From Ignelater luminosus (Eukaryota > Arthropoda > Insecta > Coleoptera > Elateridae), in NCBI GenBank assembly GCA_011009095.1, contig VTPC01008759.1, forward strand, positions 50,082 through 114,081: a stretch of DNA of 64,000 nt, read 5' to 3'. The translations under genes were made by a program, and so were the position numbers. Positions 35,970 through 48,869 of this stretch are shown piece by piece. The number at the start of each line of letters is the position of its first letter. Within the stretch, counting starts at the first letter, position 1. The notes below the pieces were generated by a model. It worked only from the letters and a program-made list of their open reading frames with translations. It was not told the origin of the DNA and searched no databases.

Positions 35970-38595
35970 TAAAATATCACGAACTTAACTTAAATAATCA
36001 ATTAATATTAAATGACTCTGCAGAGATGCAAACTTGTAAAATTCATTTTATTTTGTAATTCTTGTATTAGTCAGATTTGATCGAGTAATTGTTATAATAA
36101 TTGCAAATCTTTTGAGTTGTAGCGTCGGCATTGTTTTTCTCTGTTTTGTTTTGTTTTATCAAATATCTTTGGTGTGTGTTTGCAGTAAAAAATTTGTAAA
36201 CTGATTCTATCTAAGTGGACGTTACCAATCAGCATCACTTATTTACTTAGTATTGGGACGACTCATAGTTCCCGTTATATTTTAACAAATTAAAAAATAG
36301 CATTGGTCGGTTAAATTTGTCTGTTCAGATAATTCTTAAATCAGAATTAGCATTTCAAGTAATAAGTTTAACAAAAATTACTCAAAACTCACAATGCAGG
36401 ATTCTCTGTCAGTGGAATTGCTACCTAGTTTGAGAACTAGATGTAGTGACTTTTATATGATTTGCAGCACTGGATGTAACTAATATTACTGATGCCAGTT
36501 ATTCGTAGACTCGGATTTTAAAGTTGTGGGACCTTAAAGGATCTTAAAAAAAATTGAAACAGTTAAATTGATATTCGCCAAGAGTTTTTGAAAAAGTAAA
36601 TAGTACTTTTGCAAAAATGGCTAGTTTCTGTTTACAAGAGTTTTTCTACACGGATTACATTTACACCTCTTGAAAAGTTACCAGTTCTAGCTTTCCGTTC
36701 GTGTTTGAGTTTTCATTTTGCCCGGAAGAAATGAGTCTAGTCCATAAAACTAGTGAAACTTGAAGTTTCAGGCCCTGATATACTAGGAGCCTTTCTTGGG
36801 CTGAATTATTCTCTAAGCATATGGGCCACTCTATATTAAATTGGATCACATCTGACCTGAATGCCTTCGATTTTCCAAAAACATAACAGTTAAGGTCGCC
36901 AAGCTATTTTATAAACTCTCCATAACCAGATGATTTTGGAATTTGGCTATTTTCATCACTTTCATTCTAACTAAATTCTCTAAGATTACAACAAAAATTT
37001 GTCCCATTTGGTTTGTAAAACCCGATTAGTTAACCTGGCCTGTTTGAAATATTAACTTAGAACGTTGATTCCAATTCTAAAGCACATCCTGCAAGATAGC
37101 CAAAATCAAAGTCTAAGGATCGAGAAAGAATAACTGATAGAAGAGGTCTTGGTTTTCGATCGCAATTAACAAAGATTTGATAATATAATAGAACAGTCCG
37201 TTCCAAAAGAAATAAGTAAAACCTTTTGACTGATTAAGCTCTTTTGGAAGAGAAGATATCTGATACCTATACTTTCCAACCATTCAGTAACATCTTGTAG
37301 ATTCTAGAACATGCAATGGTTGCTCCGTTGCTCAATTTATAGATCTTCATTTATGGTTAAACACCTTAGCATTCTAGATTATTCCGGTTTTCAAAGAAAA
37401 AAACGCTGAATGATAAAATAATATAAACAACTGCAAATTCATTAAACTACTCATTACAGAATATGGATTGAAGAAGATTGTAGTAACTATATGTTAGTCG
37501 TGTAAGTGGGGCTCAATACTTTTTACACTCCTACAAAAAATTTTGCTTTCTCCACATTAGAATTAACCTGACACAGTAATTCACACTATTTTATCTTGGA
37601 AGCAGAATTTCAGTTCTTCTAGGTATTATTTTCGAATTGAATCTTTGTACTACTCATTATAAACATAGTAATTTATTAGTGAAATTTTATGAGCTAGTGT
37701 AGATATTCTATGCAAACAAAAAGTTTTGAAGAATTTAAAAACTTGAATTTAGAAATAGAAGTAAGGTATGCTTCAACAGCGGGAATCTCATTTTTGATGA
37801 ATTTTGGTGGTTTGGTTTTAAAATGTACAATATAAAGAAGAAATATTCAGTAACAACTGTTTCATAGAAAAATTCAGATATTAGTATTTTAATTGATTAT
37901 TTCTTTGTATTGACGCCCTGTATACTATAAGTAAGAACCGTTAATAATAATACAAAGAAAATTAACTGAAATATCTCTGTACATAACCAGATGCACATTA
38001 TTGAAGTTAACTGAAATACATAGCTCGTTTCTCATTCAAATTCACATATGTAGAGTGTCATACTTCAATATAGAGATGATACATATAAAAAACGTAGGTA
38101 CAAAAATGTCTCGATTTTTGTGTAAACACTGCAAACCTTTAAAGCTTTTACATCATCTCCCTCCTTGTTATCTAATTTATAGCTTATTTTAAGAAGTTCT
38201 TACTTTTCCCACGGGAGAAAATTTTTCGATGTTCATAAAGCGTGCAGCAGCACATCAACAAATTTTACTAATAAACAGTTACTGCATTTTTATAAATTAA
38301 CAAATAATTGCTTTTAGTTGAACTTTCATAGTACGAAATCTGTCAGCAGCTACATCAAGTGGATTGAGAAAGAATTTTTATATACTTTTGCTTTACATTC
38401 TTTATAAAATAGAATAGAATGTTAACAAATATGCTCGAAGTATAGTAAAATGATCAACAGTTCATTAAAAGAGCAGTTATAAGCTACTATAAAAGTTCGT
38501 CCACTATAGATTTATTAATTCTCCAATAATGTAAATGCATTTAACCTAAAACGGAAAATAAGACATTCTTTGTGTGCATATGTAAAGAACAAAAT
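35970..38595. other. AT-rich intergenic DNA, no gene seen
   Basis: No gene recognised; only short frames without domains. An isolated transposon end of the CCCTGTATA type is at about 37917. Confidence 0.45.
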
Positions 38596-38599
38596 AATG

Positions 38600-38775
38600 C
38601 CTGTCGGACTGAAACCATGTAAAAGGTGGCGCCAACACTCTGTTCCCAGCGTGCGTGTGTGAGGCGCTACATTTTACATAAACCAGATGACCATTCACCG
38701 TCCCGACACGGTTATATCCCAAAAGAAAGCAGTATGTGTGGGTATTAATAAGGCGACATTAAAAAGGCGCTTCTT
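38600..38775. promoter_or_regulatory. Candidate regulatory block upstream of tinman
   Basis: This is a short stretch of clearly higher GC content, without open frame or repeat, containing GGTGGCGCCAACACTC and CACCGTCCCGACACGG. It lies about 6.3 kb upstream of the tinman start codon in otherwise AT-rich DNA. Such patches are often conserved non-coding elements in insects, but here this rests on composition only. Confidence 0.22.
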
Positions 38776-39405
38776 ATGAGTAAGGAGCTAAAAATTATTA
38801 GGAAGGGATTGATAAAAGGGTGAAAAGAATAACGAACTCCTGTTTGCTACAAATTAATATTACATACCTTTACCACGTTCAAGCTCAAATTATAATCTAT
38901 TAGATATAAAAATGCAGCAACAATTTGTTGGTATAAATAGATTAAACTCTAAAATTACAATAAGGAAGTAATGAGAGAACACTTCTTGAAAATTAAATTC
39001 CAATCATTAATTTGCATATACAGTGTGTACCTACACGGTAAGTAACATAAGTGAGATGTTTTGTTTTTATGTACATTTGAATCTGGTTACTGGGTTGCAA
39101 AGTGTCAAAATTGGTAGTAGTAAGAGAACAGAATTTTCTATGCCGTGTAAGTTATCACAAATGACAGAAAAAATTAATGAAAGCGTTTTTGAGAAAAAGT
39201 TTCGCTCCATGCCTTTCGAAGTTCTGAAAATCTATTTACCTACAAGTATATTGATGGTTGTTTTCTCTTCTTACATACTACGTTTTGGAGCCTTTTGAAA
39301 TGCTCTCTCATTCAGTTCTTTGTGTTTAATTTATAGTTTATTGGATTCTACCCAATATCATCTTCATTCAGACAAAGCAGCAATTTTTAATTTAATGAAT
39401 CGAGT
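38776..39405. other. AT-rich intergenic DNA, no gene seen
   Basis: The 39023-39298 frame (91 codons) has no recognisable domain and no splice context. Confidence 0.4.
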
Positions 39406-39409
39406 TCAG

Positions 39410-39760
39410 TATACTTGTCAACGAACTCCGAAGGAGTCGTTACTGAATTTGCGAAGTCTGTCTGTCTGTCTGTATGTCTGCATTTTTTGTCAAATTCTGA
39501 AATTTTGACTTCAGATTTGGATTCTACATCAAAAACTAAAGACAACGTGGTATCTTTGTTTTTTGATATCACCTCGGGAACATGGTCAAAATGGCTGCCG
39601 AAGTCTGAAAAATGTAACAAAACGGAGTTCGTTGTGGTTATGCTTTGCATTCCCAGATGTTTTTTGTTATTTCTTCTGTTCAGTCAAACTGTATCTACCG
39701 TTAGCCTTTTTTTCAGTATCAAACAAAAGATGTAAACTTGTGTCGACTCTGTCGTAAGCA
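39410..39760. repeat. Probable dispersed repeat with a GTCT microsatellite
   Basis: A hairpin ACTCCGAAGGAGT (39425-39437) is followed by a GTCT-type microsatellite at about 39459-39480. Long overlapping frames lie on both strands (39415-39735 plus, 39387-39650 minus). A CGAAGGAGTCG hairpin followed by a GTCT run is a combination I associate with a repeated element in insect genomes; the family is not identified. Reading the frames as a protein gene is not supported. Confidence 0.35.
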
Positions 39761-39764
39761 AAAA

Positions 39765-42700
39765 ATATCTCTGCTAGTAAGAATAGGAAAAATACTTTAT
39801 ACATGGCAAAATGGCCACTAGTGAAACTAGTTTGCTCAGCTATGGTCTTATCTTTCTTTTTTTTCTATTCTTAATTGTGTGTGCATGCTGCAGTCAAATA
39901 AACCAATAAGCCATACCATTCGATTTTTATCTAATCCAAGACGAAAAATTTGTAACATTTGCGAGATTCTAAGTTTTCAGAAATATATCAAACCACTTTT
40001 AGGCATTAGTTTCACACTTAGCTAACAGATTAATAGCCTGTAGAAATGTCTGGGTAATTCACCTTTTGACTCTCTCTTCTGGAATAGTCTAGTATTGAAT
40101 CTTACAGTATTAAAAAACTGAAGTAACTATATATTTATTGAACAGATAAAATTTAGGAAATCGTCTTTTGTTATCGAAGAACAATGTCTACTAGTTTCAA
40201 TAACGCCCTACACGAAAATCCAAAATCTAATTATTAATCAAAAACGGCTCCATTGATTTGCTTTAACAACTAGAGCGACTGCAAATCTAATAAATGCGAA
40301 AAAATGATTTACCAAATCAAAAATATGCCGCAGCGAGCACTGACTGCCATACCAACGTAAGTCCTAACTCAGGGAATCTTACAGCTAAGAGACTGCACAC
40401 AAAGCTTATTGTTAACCAACTTGAATCGAGCATGAGGTGTCAACAATGTAATAGGAAGAAAAAGCTATCGTACATAGCACTCCAAGACGTCGCTAAACAG
40501 GTAGCATTGACTAGATGATCTTCTGATCCTAAATCTTACAAATTGTATCGTAGTGATAAAGGAATTTTTTTCTTTTGTCGTCATCATCTATTGTTATTTT
40601 TTTAACAGATATACTTATCCCAGAAACACTATCAACAAACCAAGTTCCATTTTAATAGGACATCCTGTTTTTGAGATATCAGATATATGCCAAAAAAGCC
40701 CCTGCTATTACAAACAACCCAAATTCCAATCTCGATATGATAACCTGCTCGTAACATACGTATATAGAATCTGTGACAAAAAAAAAACCGAAAATATTTC
40801 AAGCAAGTCAAGAACTACTACATACGACACTTTTGGCCAATTTAATCGTGGACCAAAATTCATAAAGGTTTATTTGCTACATGTGGTGAGTGAATACCCT
40901 ATACTTCAGTTTTATTCATATTGATGTTTTAGGAATGTTAGGTTTGTATTAAATATGAGGAATTCAAGTGTTGCAATACGTCACAAGGGAAGACCTATTG
41001 AACACCAATGTCAATAAGAAGTCCTATAATAAGAAACTTTACTTTAAATAAAAAGAGAAGAGATTTTGAACAGTTTGGAAAAACATAATCAAAAGGCAAA
41101 TCAAAAACCAACATAGAAGACAAACTGTAATAGCTTGCCAAATATTATTCCAAAAGTTAAAAGAAACTATGAAGCATCTAATTAATTACAGACATAACTA
41201 GCAAATATGAAAGCTAGGGTATTCAACTGTGGTATCTGTAAATGCAGCAAGTTCTGATCAAGTTATAAAATCGAAAAGGTAATTGTACAAAAAAAGATCA
41301 AAGTATTTTGGCATAATAATTTTTACTGCAAACCAACAGTAGTCATGTAAAACTGAATAGTGTATTTAGCCATAGATGGTGCCTTCGGCATAATGAGGGA
41401 CAATAAGGAGAATTTCGATGTCTAGCGCTCAGAAAAAAGAAACAAGAGACAAGACCAGTGAGATCTGTCTTTATTTGTTTTTAAAACCGAAATTAATCCA
41501 AGAAACTGAAAGAAAGGCGCATTTACAGCACTACTTTTCAAATTAAGTAACAGTAACAAAAAAACTTTTTTATACATTGAGTATACGTACTTTCCGAGTT
41601 ATAAATCAAATATAATTTAAAATTCTTAGAATCTTCTTAAAATGTATGCTTATAAGCTAAATTTGTTTATAACAACTGTTCCCTTCTTGAAAGAACAGAA
41701 CATTTGTTCTATCCATTTTTTCTCTTACATAGAGCTTTTACATGAGATTGGCTTGTTAGAATCCCAGATCGTTGGTCTCTCACGATCTTACTTTGTGTAC
41801 ACTGCAAATACCATGGTCTTTCTGATTTATTTACTGGGATCTTTACGTTTTGTTTAAAACTGCATTATCTTTTTCTAAAGCATCTTTCGCTGTTTTGGAC
41901 ATAAATACCATCTAGATAGATCCTAGTGCCATGTAAACATTATATTCAGTTGTTTAACAGCAATTATTACAGTTGGTCACAGCAGCGTTCAACACAAAAA
42001 AATCAAAACCAAAATAACTCTATCGTGTTTACATCATTAGTATCGTGACAACAAGAGCTATTCAAAGCAATTTCCAATTGTTTTTCTGCCTATTTAAAAA
42101 AATGAGTTTGATGATGGTTACTCGAAACCGAATCGTTGTTAGCGTACTTTAATAGAGAACAAAAAGTGGCAATGGAAAAGTGGTTTTAGTTTTTCGATAT
42201 CTCTTCAAATAAATAAAACAAAAAATAATAACGAAAATCGAGAAATCTACTTTTTTTTAAATATCTCTGAAACTATCCAAGATATCTAGATTTTGCAAAC
42301 GCCAACATCCTATTTAACCGATGCTGTATCTCTTACCGTTTCCAAGATCTCCATGCTGTGCATCCTTATCTTGGACACACTGTATAAGTGAACTTTGATT
42401 AGAGTATGGTCAGATGTACTGTTTTATTTTTCTTCCGACGTGGCGGTGAAACTTTAAACCTTGATACATAAACCTTTACCTCCAAGGCGCCTAATCATAA
42501 AGAAAAAGATTTATCATAGCTAGAGCAGAAATATTGATGAAACGCTTTGACATTATGGTACTGTAGTAACAGCTGATGTTTGCTGTTCAAAACTTTGAGT
42601 TCTTGACTTTTATTTCGATGTTATTCAGGAAAAACAGGACAATAGACATGATGAATGGTTTTACTAATAGTAAGTCATTTCTTATTCATAATCTTTGTAG

Positions 42701-44585
42701 GTACTATACTTAAGGTCTTGACTCTGCATAAATAAGATGGTGCTGGACCAAGTACTTCCCACATAAAATTTCTGCAAATAAAATTCTAGTACTGACTTCA
42801 AACAATAAATGTATGAATCTTGTATGAGACTTAGATTATTACTTAATCTATTACTGGTTTGTTAATTTTGATAACCCTCCAGTTATCGTTATGATGATCC
42901 TAGATTTCTCATTGGTAAAAATGACTTGGTTTTACTTTTTCTGTTGGGAATGAGATTTCAGCATTAGTAATCAAACGGTTTTTGTTTTGAAAACACGAAT
43001 GCCAAACCGCGCATCGATTTTGATTTTCTCAGTCTGCTTCAAGCGTTGACAATAGCATGTTAGCTTAACACATTTTTTGCAGTTATCAAACTTAATTCTT
43101 TAATTTTTCCAGTATCTTAGATAAGTATCATCTTTCATGTAACTGGTTATTACAAATCGGCTTGATGTAATATATATTTACGAAAAGGTATCGGGCCCAT
43201 CTAGTATTTTTGCAAAATTTTCCTTTGCTCTCAAAGATAAACAGACTCTAGAATTTAGAAATTTTACAAGACCATTGAACATATTTAAATAACGAATTTT
43301 ACGGTAAAAAATAAGAGAAAAGCCTAGATAGAATTTTTCTGGAAACGCTCTTTTGTAGATCTACACCCTCCTCTACACAGTTTTACAAGAGAAGATAATT
43401 CTACATCTGATGACTTACTGCATTAGCATTACCTACTTATTAGAAATCTTATTTATGTACGTGATTTAGACAAACTGATTGATATTGACTGGTGGTTTTA
43501 CGAGTTGGAGGCAACTTTGATTTCCACCAGTTATAAACTTTCTGTAGAATCGTATTTCACAGGCAAGTATAATCTATACGATTGCAACAGAAACAAAAAT
43601 CTGCAAGAAACAGAAATGTTGAAAGAATTCTGGTCACTGTTTGGATACGTACAACTTTATCATTTATGTACCAATTTTTGAAATTCTTTTTTTTGGTGGT
43701 AATCAGAAAATGTGCAGTATAGAGATAAACTTTTGGCAAAGACTTTTTATGCAAAATTCTGATGAGAATTGGCATGAAAATGAGAAAATGAGTATCTTAT
43801 GTAGGTTTACTATAGGTTCACCAAGTTCAGGATTCCTTCTGTAGACAAATGCATTAACAAAAGAGAGAGTTCACCAGTTTTTAGTTCCCGTGACTTTTAG
43901 ACAGAATAAAGGATTTTAAAGCTGTTAAAAGCAAAGCTGTATATGCTTGAATTTTGAAAATCGGAAGATAAAGTGTCTTGAAAAAAGGTCATTATCAAGG
44001 TGAGAAGGATCTCTTTTTAGAAAATCTCCCACAAGGGTATAGTTTCTAGTTCGTCGGTTTTTTTTTCTTTGCAATAGTTTTGTATTTTCCAAATTAGCCT
44101 GGAAGTGATGAACATAGCCAAACCAAAAATCTTTTGGTTTGTTTGTTCAAATTCATAGCGATTGAACAAGCAATGTTTTGATTTGTATTCTTTAACCATG
44201 AACTACTTTGTTTCATAATTAATTAGTTAAATAGATTTTCACAATTCAAAATCTCTCGGTAACCTGAAGAAAATTTTTTTTGATGTTCTTTTTATCTGGT
44301 CTAATTTTATTTATACCTAACAATAAAATATAAGATAACTCTCTATCTTGCAATTGTTTGATATTACTTCCACTGAAGAGAAGTTGCTTAGAAAACTTTG
44401 TATTTGGATTTTTTTCTATTCTATAAAATGGAGATGAATTAATCTGCAAGTTGTAAGACAGAATGACAAATTACTTATAATTGAAGTAACTGCCAAAGAT
44501 AGATATTTATTTAAAAAAAAGAAACGAAGAGTTGAATTCGAAATTCAATTTTATATGCAGAATTATCTAATAACGAAACGAAAAT
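39765..44585. other. AT-rich intergenic DNA upstream of tinman
   Basis: No gene can be firmly supported. A 123-codon frame at 40553-40924 contains an exon-like core discussed in the findings. At 42230-42385 there is a stretch typical of a degraded repeat end (two ATATCT-rich phrases, then GGACACACTGTATAA). Elsewhere nothing was recognised. Confidence 0.4.
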
Positions 44586-44589
44586 ATAC

Positions 44590-44835
44590 CGTATAGCAAA
44601 TCAATCAATGAGAGGCATTACGTTACAATCAATTTCCTATCCTAATATTAACATAGGCGTATACGTGATTGGTGGAAAGGCGTGCATTTGATTCTACGTC
44701 AAAACAACACTGAAAACCCTAAAACATCAACGCATTACGGCCGAATATTCGCCCCCCAAACAGCAACTGACCATCGTGTCAGCAAAAACCGGCTTTATAT
44801 AAACAGTCCTTTAGGAATCGTTTAGAAAGTCGTGC
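44590..44835 (+). promoter_or_regulatory. Promoter region of tinman
   Basis: A strong TATA box (TTTATATAAA) lies at 44794-44803, so transcription should begin near 44826 and leave a leader of about 210 bases. Upstream, from about 44590, composition becomes less AT-rich, as expected of a proximal promoter. An AGTCGTG word at 44828-44834 resembles an extended downstream promoter element but is not correctly spaced from this TATA box, so it may be coincidence. Confidence 0.55.
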
Positions 44836-45036
44836 GGGGGTTCCTGTTTAATATTTGAGGCTATCTTATTAGGAATTTTCGAGTTGTTGGTTGTGTTTTA
44901 ATCCGTGCTTAGCTTCTTGAATCGTTAAGAAATTCGATGCATAATTTGTTTGACTCTTGAAGCGTGTCGATTAACCTTTGTTTAATAATTATAATGAACA
45001 TTTAATTAAAATAAGACTATTAAAGAGTTTTAAACA

Positions 45037-45508
45037 ATGTTGGAACAATCATATCAGAGTAATAACTCGAGTGATAATTTTGAAAATTGCGATACGACTA
45101 CAAATAATTCTAATTGTTTAACCACGCCGTTTTCAGTAAAAGACATTCTCAATTTAAATATGATGAATGAAAATAATTTTACAGGTTCTCATTTAAATTA
45201 TGTTAATTTAAATAGTATAAAATGTGAATATAATTATGAAGATTATAATAATCCGTCGTTTGTACAAAATCATTGTTGGGATAACAGTTTTGCACCTACT
45301 TACGATCATTATAATTATACAAGTAATTATTATAATCCTGTTGATGTGAACATTAAATGTGATACAGCCTCTTATGGAAATAAAGACTTTGTATGTGAAA
45401 ATTCCACATATAGTAGTGCACCGTCACATGTACAACAATTAACTAATTTGTGTGCACCCTATCAAGACAGAACTAAAGAAAATGAATTTTCTGGTTTGGA
45501 AAGTCCGA
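45037..45508 (+). CDS. tin: tinman exon 1: N-terminal region with TN motif
   Basis: The first coding exon of an NK-class homeobox gene encodes residues 1-157 and one base of codon 158. The start is fixed by an in-frame TAA two codons upstream (45031-45033). Residues 29-40 (TTPFSVKDILNL) are the TN domain, the engrailed-homology-like motif that recruits the corepressor Groucho and occurs near the N terminus of tinman / Nkx2-5 proteins. The remainder is rich in Asn, Tyr and Ser and probably disordered; IKCEY at 61-65 resembles a short IKSEY motif in fly Tinman. The donor GTAAGT begins at 45509, splitting a codon after its first base, which matches the phase of the exon-2 acceptor. Tinman specifies dorsal mesoderm and heart and acts in the nucleus. 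Without exon 2 this exon would be hard to assign; with it the call is firm. Confidence 0.9.
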
Positions 45509-45972
45509 GTAAGTAATTTCTAGTTATTAAGAAACTTTTTAAAACTGTGTAGATTTCAATTCTTAAGATTTCTATGATATTCATTTAAATAAGTTTGAAT
45601 ATTGATCTTGTTATTTTCATAAGAAAAATGGCAGGCAGTTCAACATAGTAAGTTTATACAAATTGAAACAAAATTTATAATCAGAGCTAGAGACATAATA
45701 TTGTAAAATATTCTCGAGTATACAGGGAGTTTCGATTTGCTTCTATTCATGGAAATTACAAACAAATGTAAATACATTTACTTTCGTTTGTTTTCTAACA
45801 ACGAAATTTTTTCAAATATGCTTTAGTATATTCAACATATTTTATGACGTTTTCAAGAAAACACATTTTAGTTACTTTAAATTATTATGATTAAATCTTC
45901 TTTACCTAACGTTATAGCTGTCCAGGTAACCTAGTGTACTTCCACTGTTCAAGTCCATATTATATAATTTTA

Positions 45973-46146
45973 TATAGGATGTTAATGAATAACATCGACA
46001 AACTGACAAGGTAAATTTTTGGCGACTAGACAAGTAACTCCGTAACTAAAACGAATCGACCTAAGATTCAGTTTGAAGAAATACTTTTCTAGTCACCAGG
46101 AATTTATCTTAACAATTTATCAGTTTTGTTCATTTACACCCTGTAT
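45973..46146. mobile_element. Foldback MITE with arms of about 63 bp
   Basis: Read on the minus strand, the right arm (46085-46146) begins ACAGGGTGTAAATGAAC and aligns to the left arm (45974-46036, starting AGGATGTTAATGAAT) with roughly three bases in four identical, through GACTAGAAAAGTA / GACTAGACAAGTA. The whole element is about 174 bp and nearly palindromic. The CAGGGTGT terminus is shared with several other ends in this window. The element lies in the tinman intron 465 bp after exon 1. Confidence 0.75.
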
Positions 46147-46473
46147 TATACAAAGTGTATTAATATAAATCTGCATCGAAATCTGACTGAAAAATTCAAT
46201 TTTCGCCATAGATCTATATAGTTTTCAAAATACAGTCAATTAAATATCTTTAAAATCGGAAGAAAGAAAACAAAACTATGACCGAATGCTTCTTTTTATT
46301 ACTTAAACTACAAAAACGATTGTACTAACTAGTTTGTCTTATTGGGAAAGCTGAAGATTTTTAAAAACAAAAAACTACAAAATAAATTAAAAATGCTAAC
46401 TTGGAGGAACTTTTCATCAGAATTGTATTAGAATCTTGTTTACAGTTTGTGATATAGTAATACACCCTGTATA
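46147..46473. mobile_element. MITE with 21-bp imperfect terminal repeats, abutting the previous one
   Basis: The first 21 bases (from TATACAAAGTGTATTA) and the inverse of the last 21 (TATACAGGGTGTATTA) differ at three positions. The 327-bp element has no coding capacity. Its left end follows directly on the right end of the foldback element at 45973-46146, sharing the TATA junction, so one probably inserted beside or into the other's target. Confidence 0.6.
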
Positions 46474-47039
46474 TTCGTTCTGAATTTTAGACCACAGACC
46501 ACATTTATGAATTTTCAAAAAAATTAAATATATGCATGATATCTTTAATATAATATTAATAATAATAAGAAAATTTTATTACTCTCATGAAAATTATATT
46601 GGGAATTCGTAAATTTGAAAATTTACTAGGTAACACTCGAAAACGATCTGACCATTTTCTTCTGATGCAATTAATTATTAATTTATCAAGAAAAGCTCCT
46701 CATAGTTGGAACTATTGTGTGCTAGTCATGGAAGAATTCTTTAATTAATTTCATTTTGACTAACAACAACTATTTAAAACATTTCTAAAATAATATAAAT
46801 ACAGGGTGTATCATGACGTAATGTACAAACTGAAATAGCATGTTCCCGAAGTCAATCTAAGTGGAAAACATTCTATAAACACGAGTTCAGTTTGCATTGC
46901 TTACCCAGACATAAGCGTTGAAAGTTCATAGATGATTACATGTTGTTTTGGAATTAATTACTAGTTAGTAATTATAGAATTATTACCTGTTGGGTATATG
47001 AAAAGTCTAGTTTACGAAATAAAAATTAATATTATACCA

Positions 47040-47200
47040 GAGCTGAACTAATGCAGCGTATCTGTGATGCGTGCCCAGAGATACGGAATACCCATGAAGT
47101 ACTTCGTGCGGCTAATTGACTAATTACTCGGTTCATTTTAGATTGCATCCGATTTTATATGAATGACGAAGCACATCATCTCGAATAATTGAAGTGATTT
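47040..47200. promoter_or_regulatory. Candidate intronic enhancer patch of tinman
   Basis: A repeat-poor patch about 1.5 kb into the intron contains two adjacent homeodomain cores (CTAATTGACTAATTAC) and an NK-type TGAAGTG word at about 47190. No conservation evidence was available; this is a guess from composition, position and motifs. Confidence 0.22.
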
Positions 47201-47640
47201 TTATTACGAATTGCAACACCGACTAACTTAATAATCTCGAGATCTAGGGATTGTATATTGAAATTGCATCTAATTGATAAAAATTTAAAGTAGATTATAC
47301 TATTTAGTGTACTACACATGTCGTTTGCAGCGCCTATTTTTTTAATTTCAGTTCCATACCATTAAAAGTACCATTAACTGTTAATAATTAATTATAACAA
47401 AACACGTTCGTTACATTATGAAGGAAAGATTCAATATCAATAACAAGTTTAAAGCTTTAATTACTACTTGCTGTTAATTGAATTTGATTCCTACAAACTG
47501 ACACATTTTTGTTAAAAAAAACTTGATTTTAGTCTACGAAACATACAAAAATGAATACAAATACATTTTTTGTTTTTTATGAGTGCCCAGAAATGGTACG
47601 CTCAGTTTGTTAACATAAAAACTTTGTTTCGCTGTTTACC

Positions 47641-48858
47641 TTATAACATCTCGTACACCTCCCTCTTATCAAAAATCTTGTTTGCAATTTCCTCTCTAAA
47701 TTGAGTTATGCTCATAGTTTTGCCAGTCATTGATTGATATGCTATATGAGCATTTGGAACAGCTGTATTTGTGAGTTCTACGACAACCTTCCTATAGCAT
47801 ATTATATCACGACGACGTACGGTAGTCGCATAAGAAGCCTTTTGATCCGAGACATCTAAAAAGGATTTGACACTGTTGTACTTCGCGATAGTAGATGGTT
47901 TTTGCACAAGTCCTTTTTCCGTTTGCACGTCTGTCATTTTAGGAACTGCTTCGGTTGTCAAAAACAAGAGCTCGCTTTTATCTCTCCATTTTCCATTTAC
48001 TTTCGCGTGCAATCATGCCTCCCTTTTGAAGTGTTGCTTCCGTTACTGGTTTAGGATTGAATTTTCTATTTTTTTACTGAGAGTTTCTACTAGATGAGTT
48101 TTTCTTTTCAAAAGGTCATGGATGAGACTAACGCTGGTATAAAAATTATCCGCAATTTCATAAAAGCTACATAAGTTCCAGAACTAGGCAACTGGCAATC
48201 GGTTGTTCGTTTTGATTATGTTCCTTGCCAGAACAAAATTTCAATTTGTAAGTGTAATCCTTTTCTCCGCACAGCTTGAAAAGCTTTATATCATGTTTAG
48301 GCCGCTTTCCCGGAATGTATTGGCGGAAACAAAGGTGAGCTTTGAATAGGATCGTTGTTTTGTCTATGCAGACATGCAGCTTGAAGTATCTACTATAAAG
48401 AGTTTATAAAAATTAACTGGTTCATTTTCACCTGTTTTTCTTGGGAAATATTGGATTTTCAGTAAATGAAAAATCCTTCACATTTCCTAAAGAAATACAC
48501 ATTTTTGCAACCCAAACGTTTACTTAAAAGTTTTTGTTCTTAGCTACACATTCTGCCCAAATAACACGCAAGTCGCGTAGTTTTTCGTCGGCTATCTCCG
48601 TTTCGCCTTCGTCTGAACCATGGCTTATCTAAACTTGCAATGGTATTCCTGATGTCTCTATTTATTTAAGTTGATCTTCAATCTAGGTCTTTTAGAAATT
48701 GTGTTTGTATCATCCGAATCGCTATGCGATGAACATGAATTCCTATAATCCTGGATCACCTACTGGATCATCATCATCTTTTCATATTCGTATTCAGTAC
48801 AACTTATTTCGTCCACTATTTGCTGCAGCTCTGCTTCCCCTAATCTTTTAGTATTCAT
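47641..48858 (-). pseudogene. piggyBac-family transposase relic
   Basis: Read on the minus strand, pieces of a piggyBac transposase occur in order. A start like MNTKRLGEAELQQIVDE at 48858 is followed by FSFTENPIFPKK near 48450. Then comes AHLCFRQYIPGKRPKHDIK and LFKLCGEKDYTYKLKFCSGK near 48230-48350, the DNFYTSVSL and LLKRKTHLVETL region near 48080-48160, and VTEATLQKGGMIARES just before 48012. The last 123 codons (48012-47641) are still open and contain GKWRDKSELLFLTT and YNSVKSFLDVSDQKASYA, the usual C-terminal part of the catalytic domain. Frames change several times and stops are scattered, so it is dead. The reading stops at REVYEML without an obvious cysteine-rich tail, which many piggyBac proteins have. 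No terminal repeats or TTAA duplications were identified. Confidence 0.75.
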
Positions 48859-48869
48859 GTTGCATCAAA

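Noticed and set aside
39387-39735. Overlapping frames on both strands, up to 106 codons, with LSVCLSV-like strings
   Set aside because: The strings come from a GTCT microsatellite within a probable dispersed repeat, so coding is unlikely.
40294-40518. 75-codon frame ending near a GTAGCA donor-like word
   Set aside because: Phase does not match the next exon-like frame at 40609, the donor is weak, and no domain is visible.
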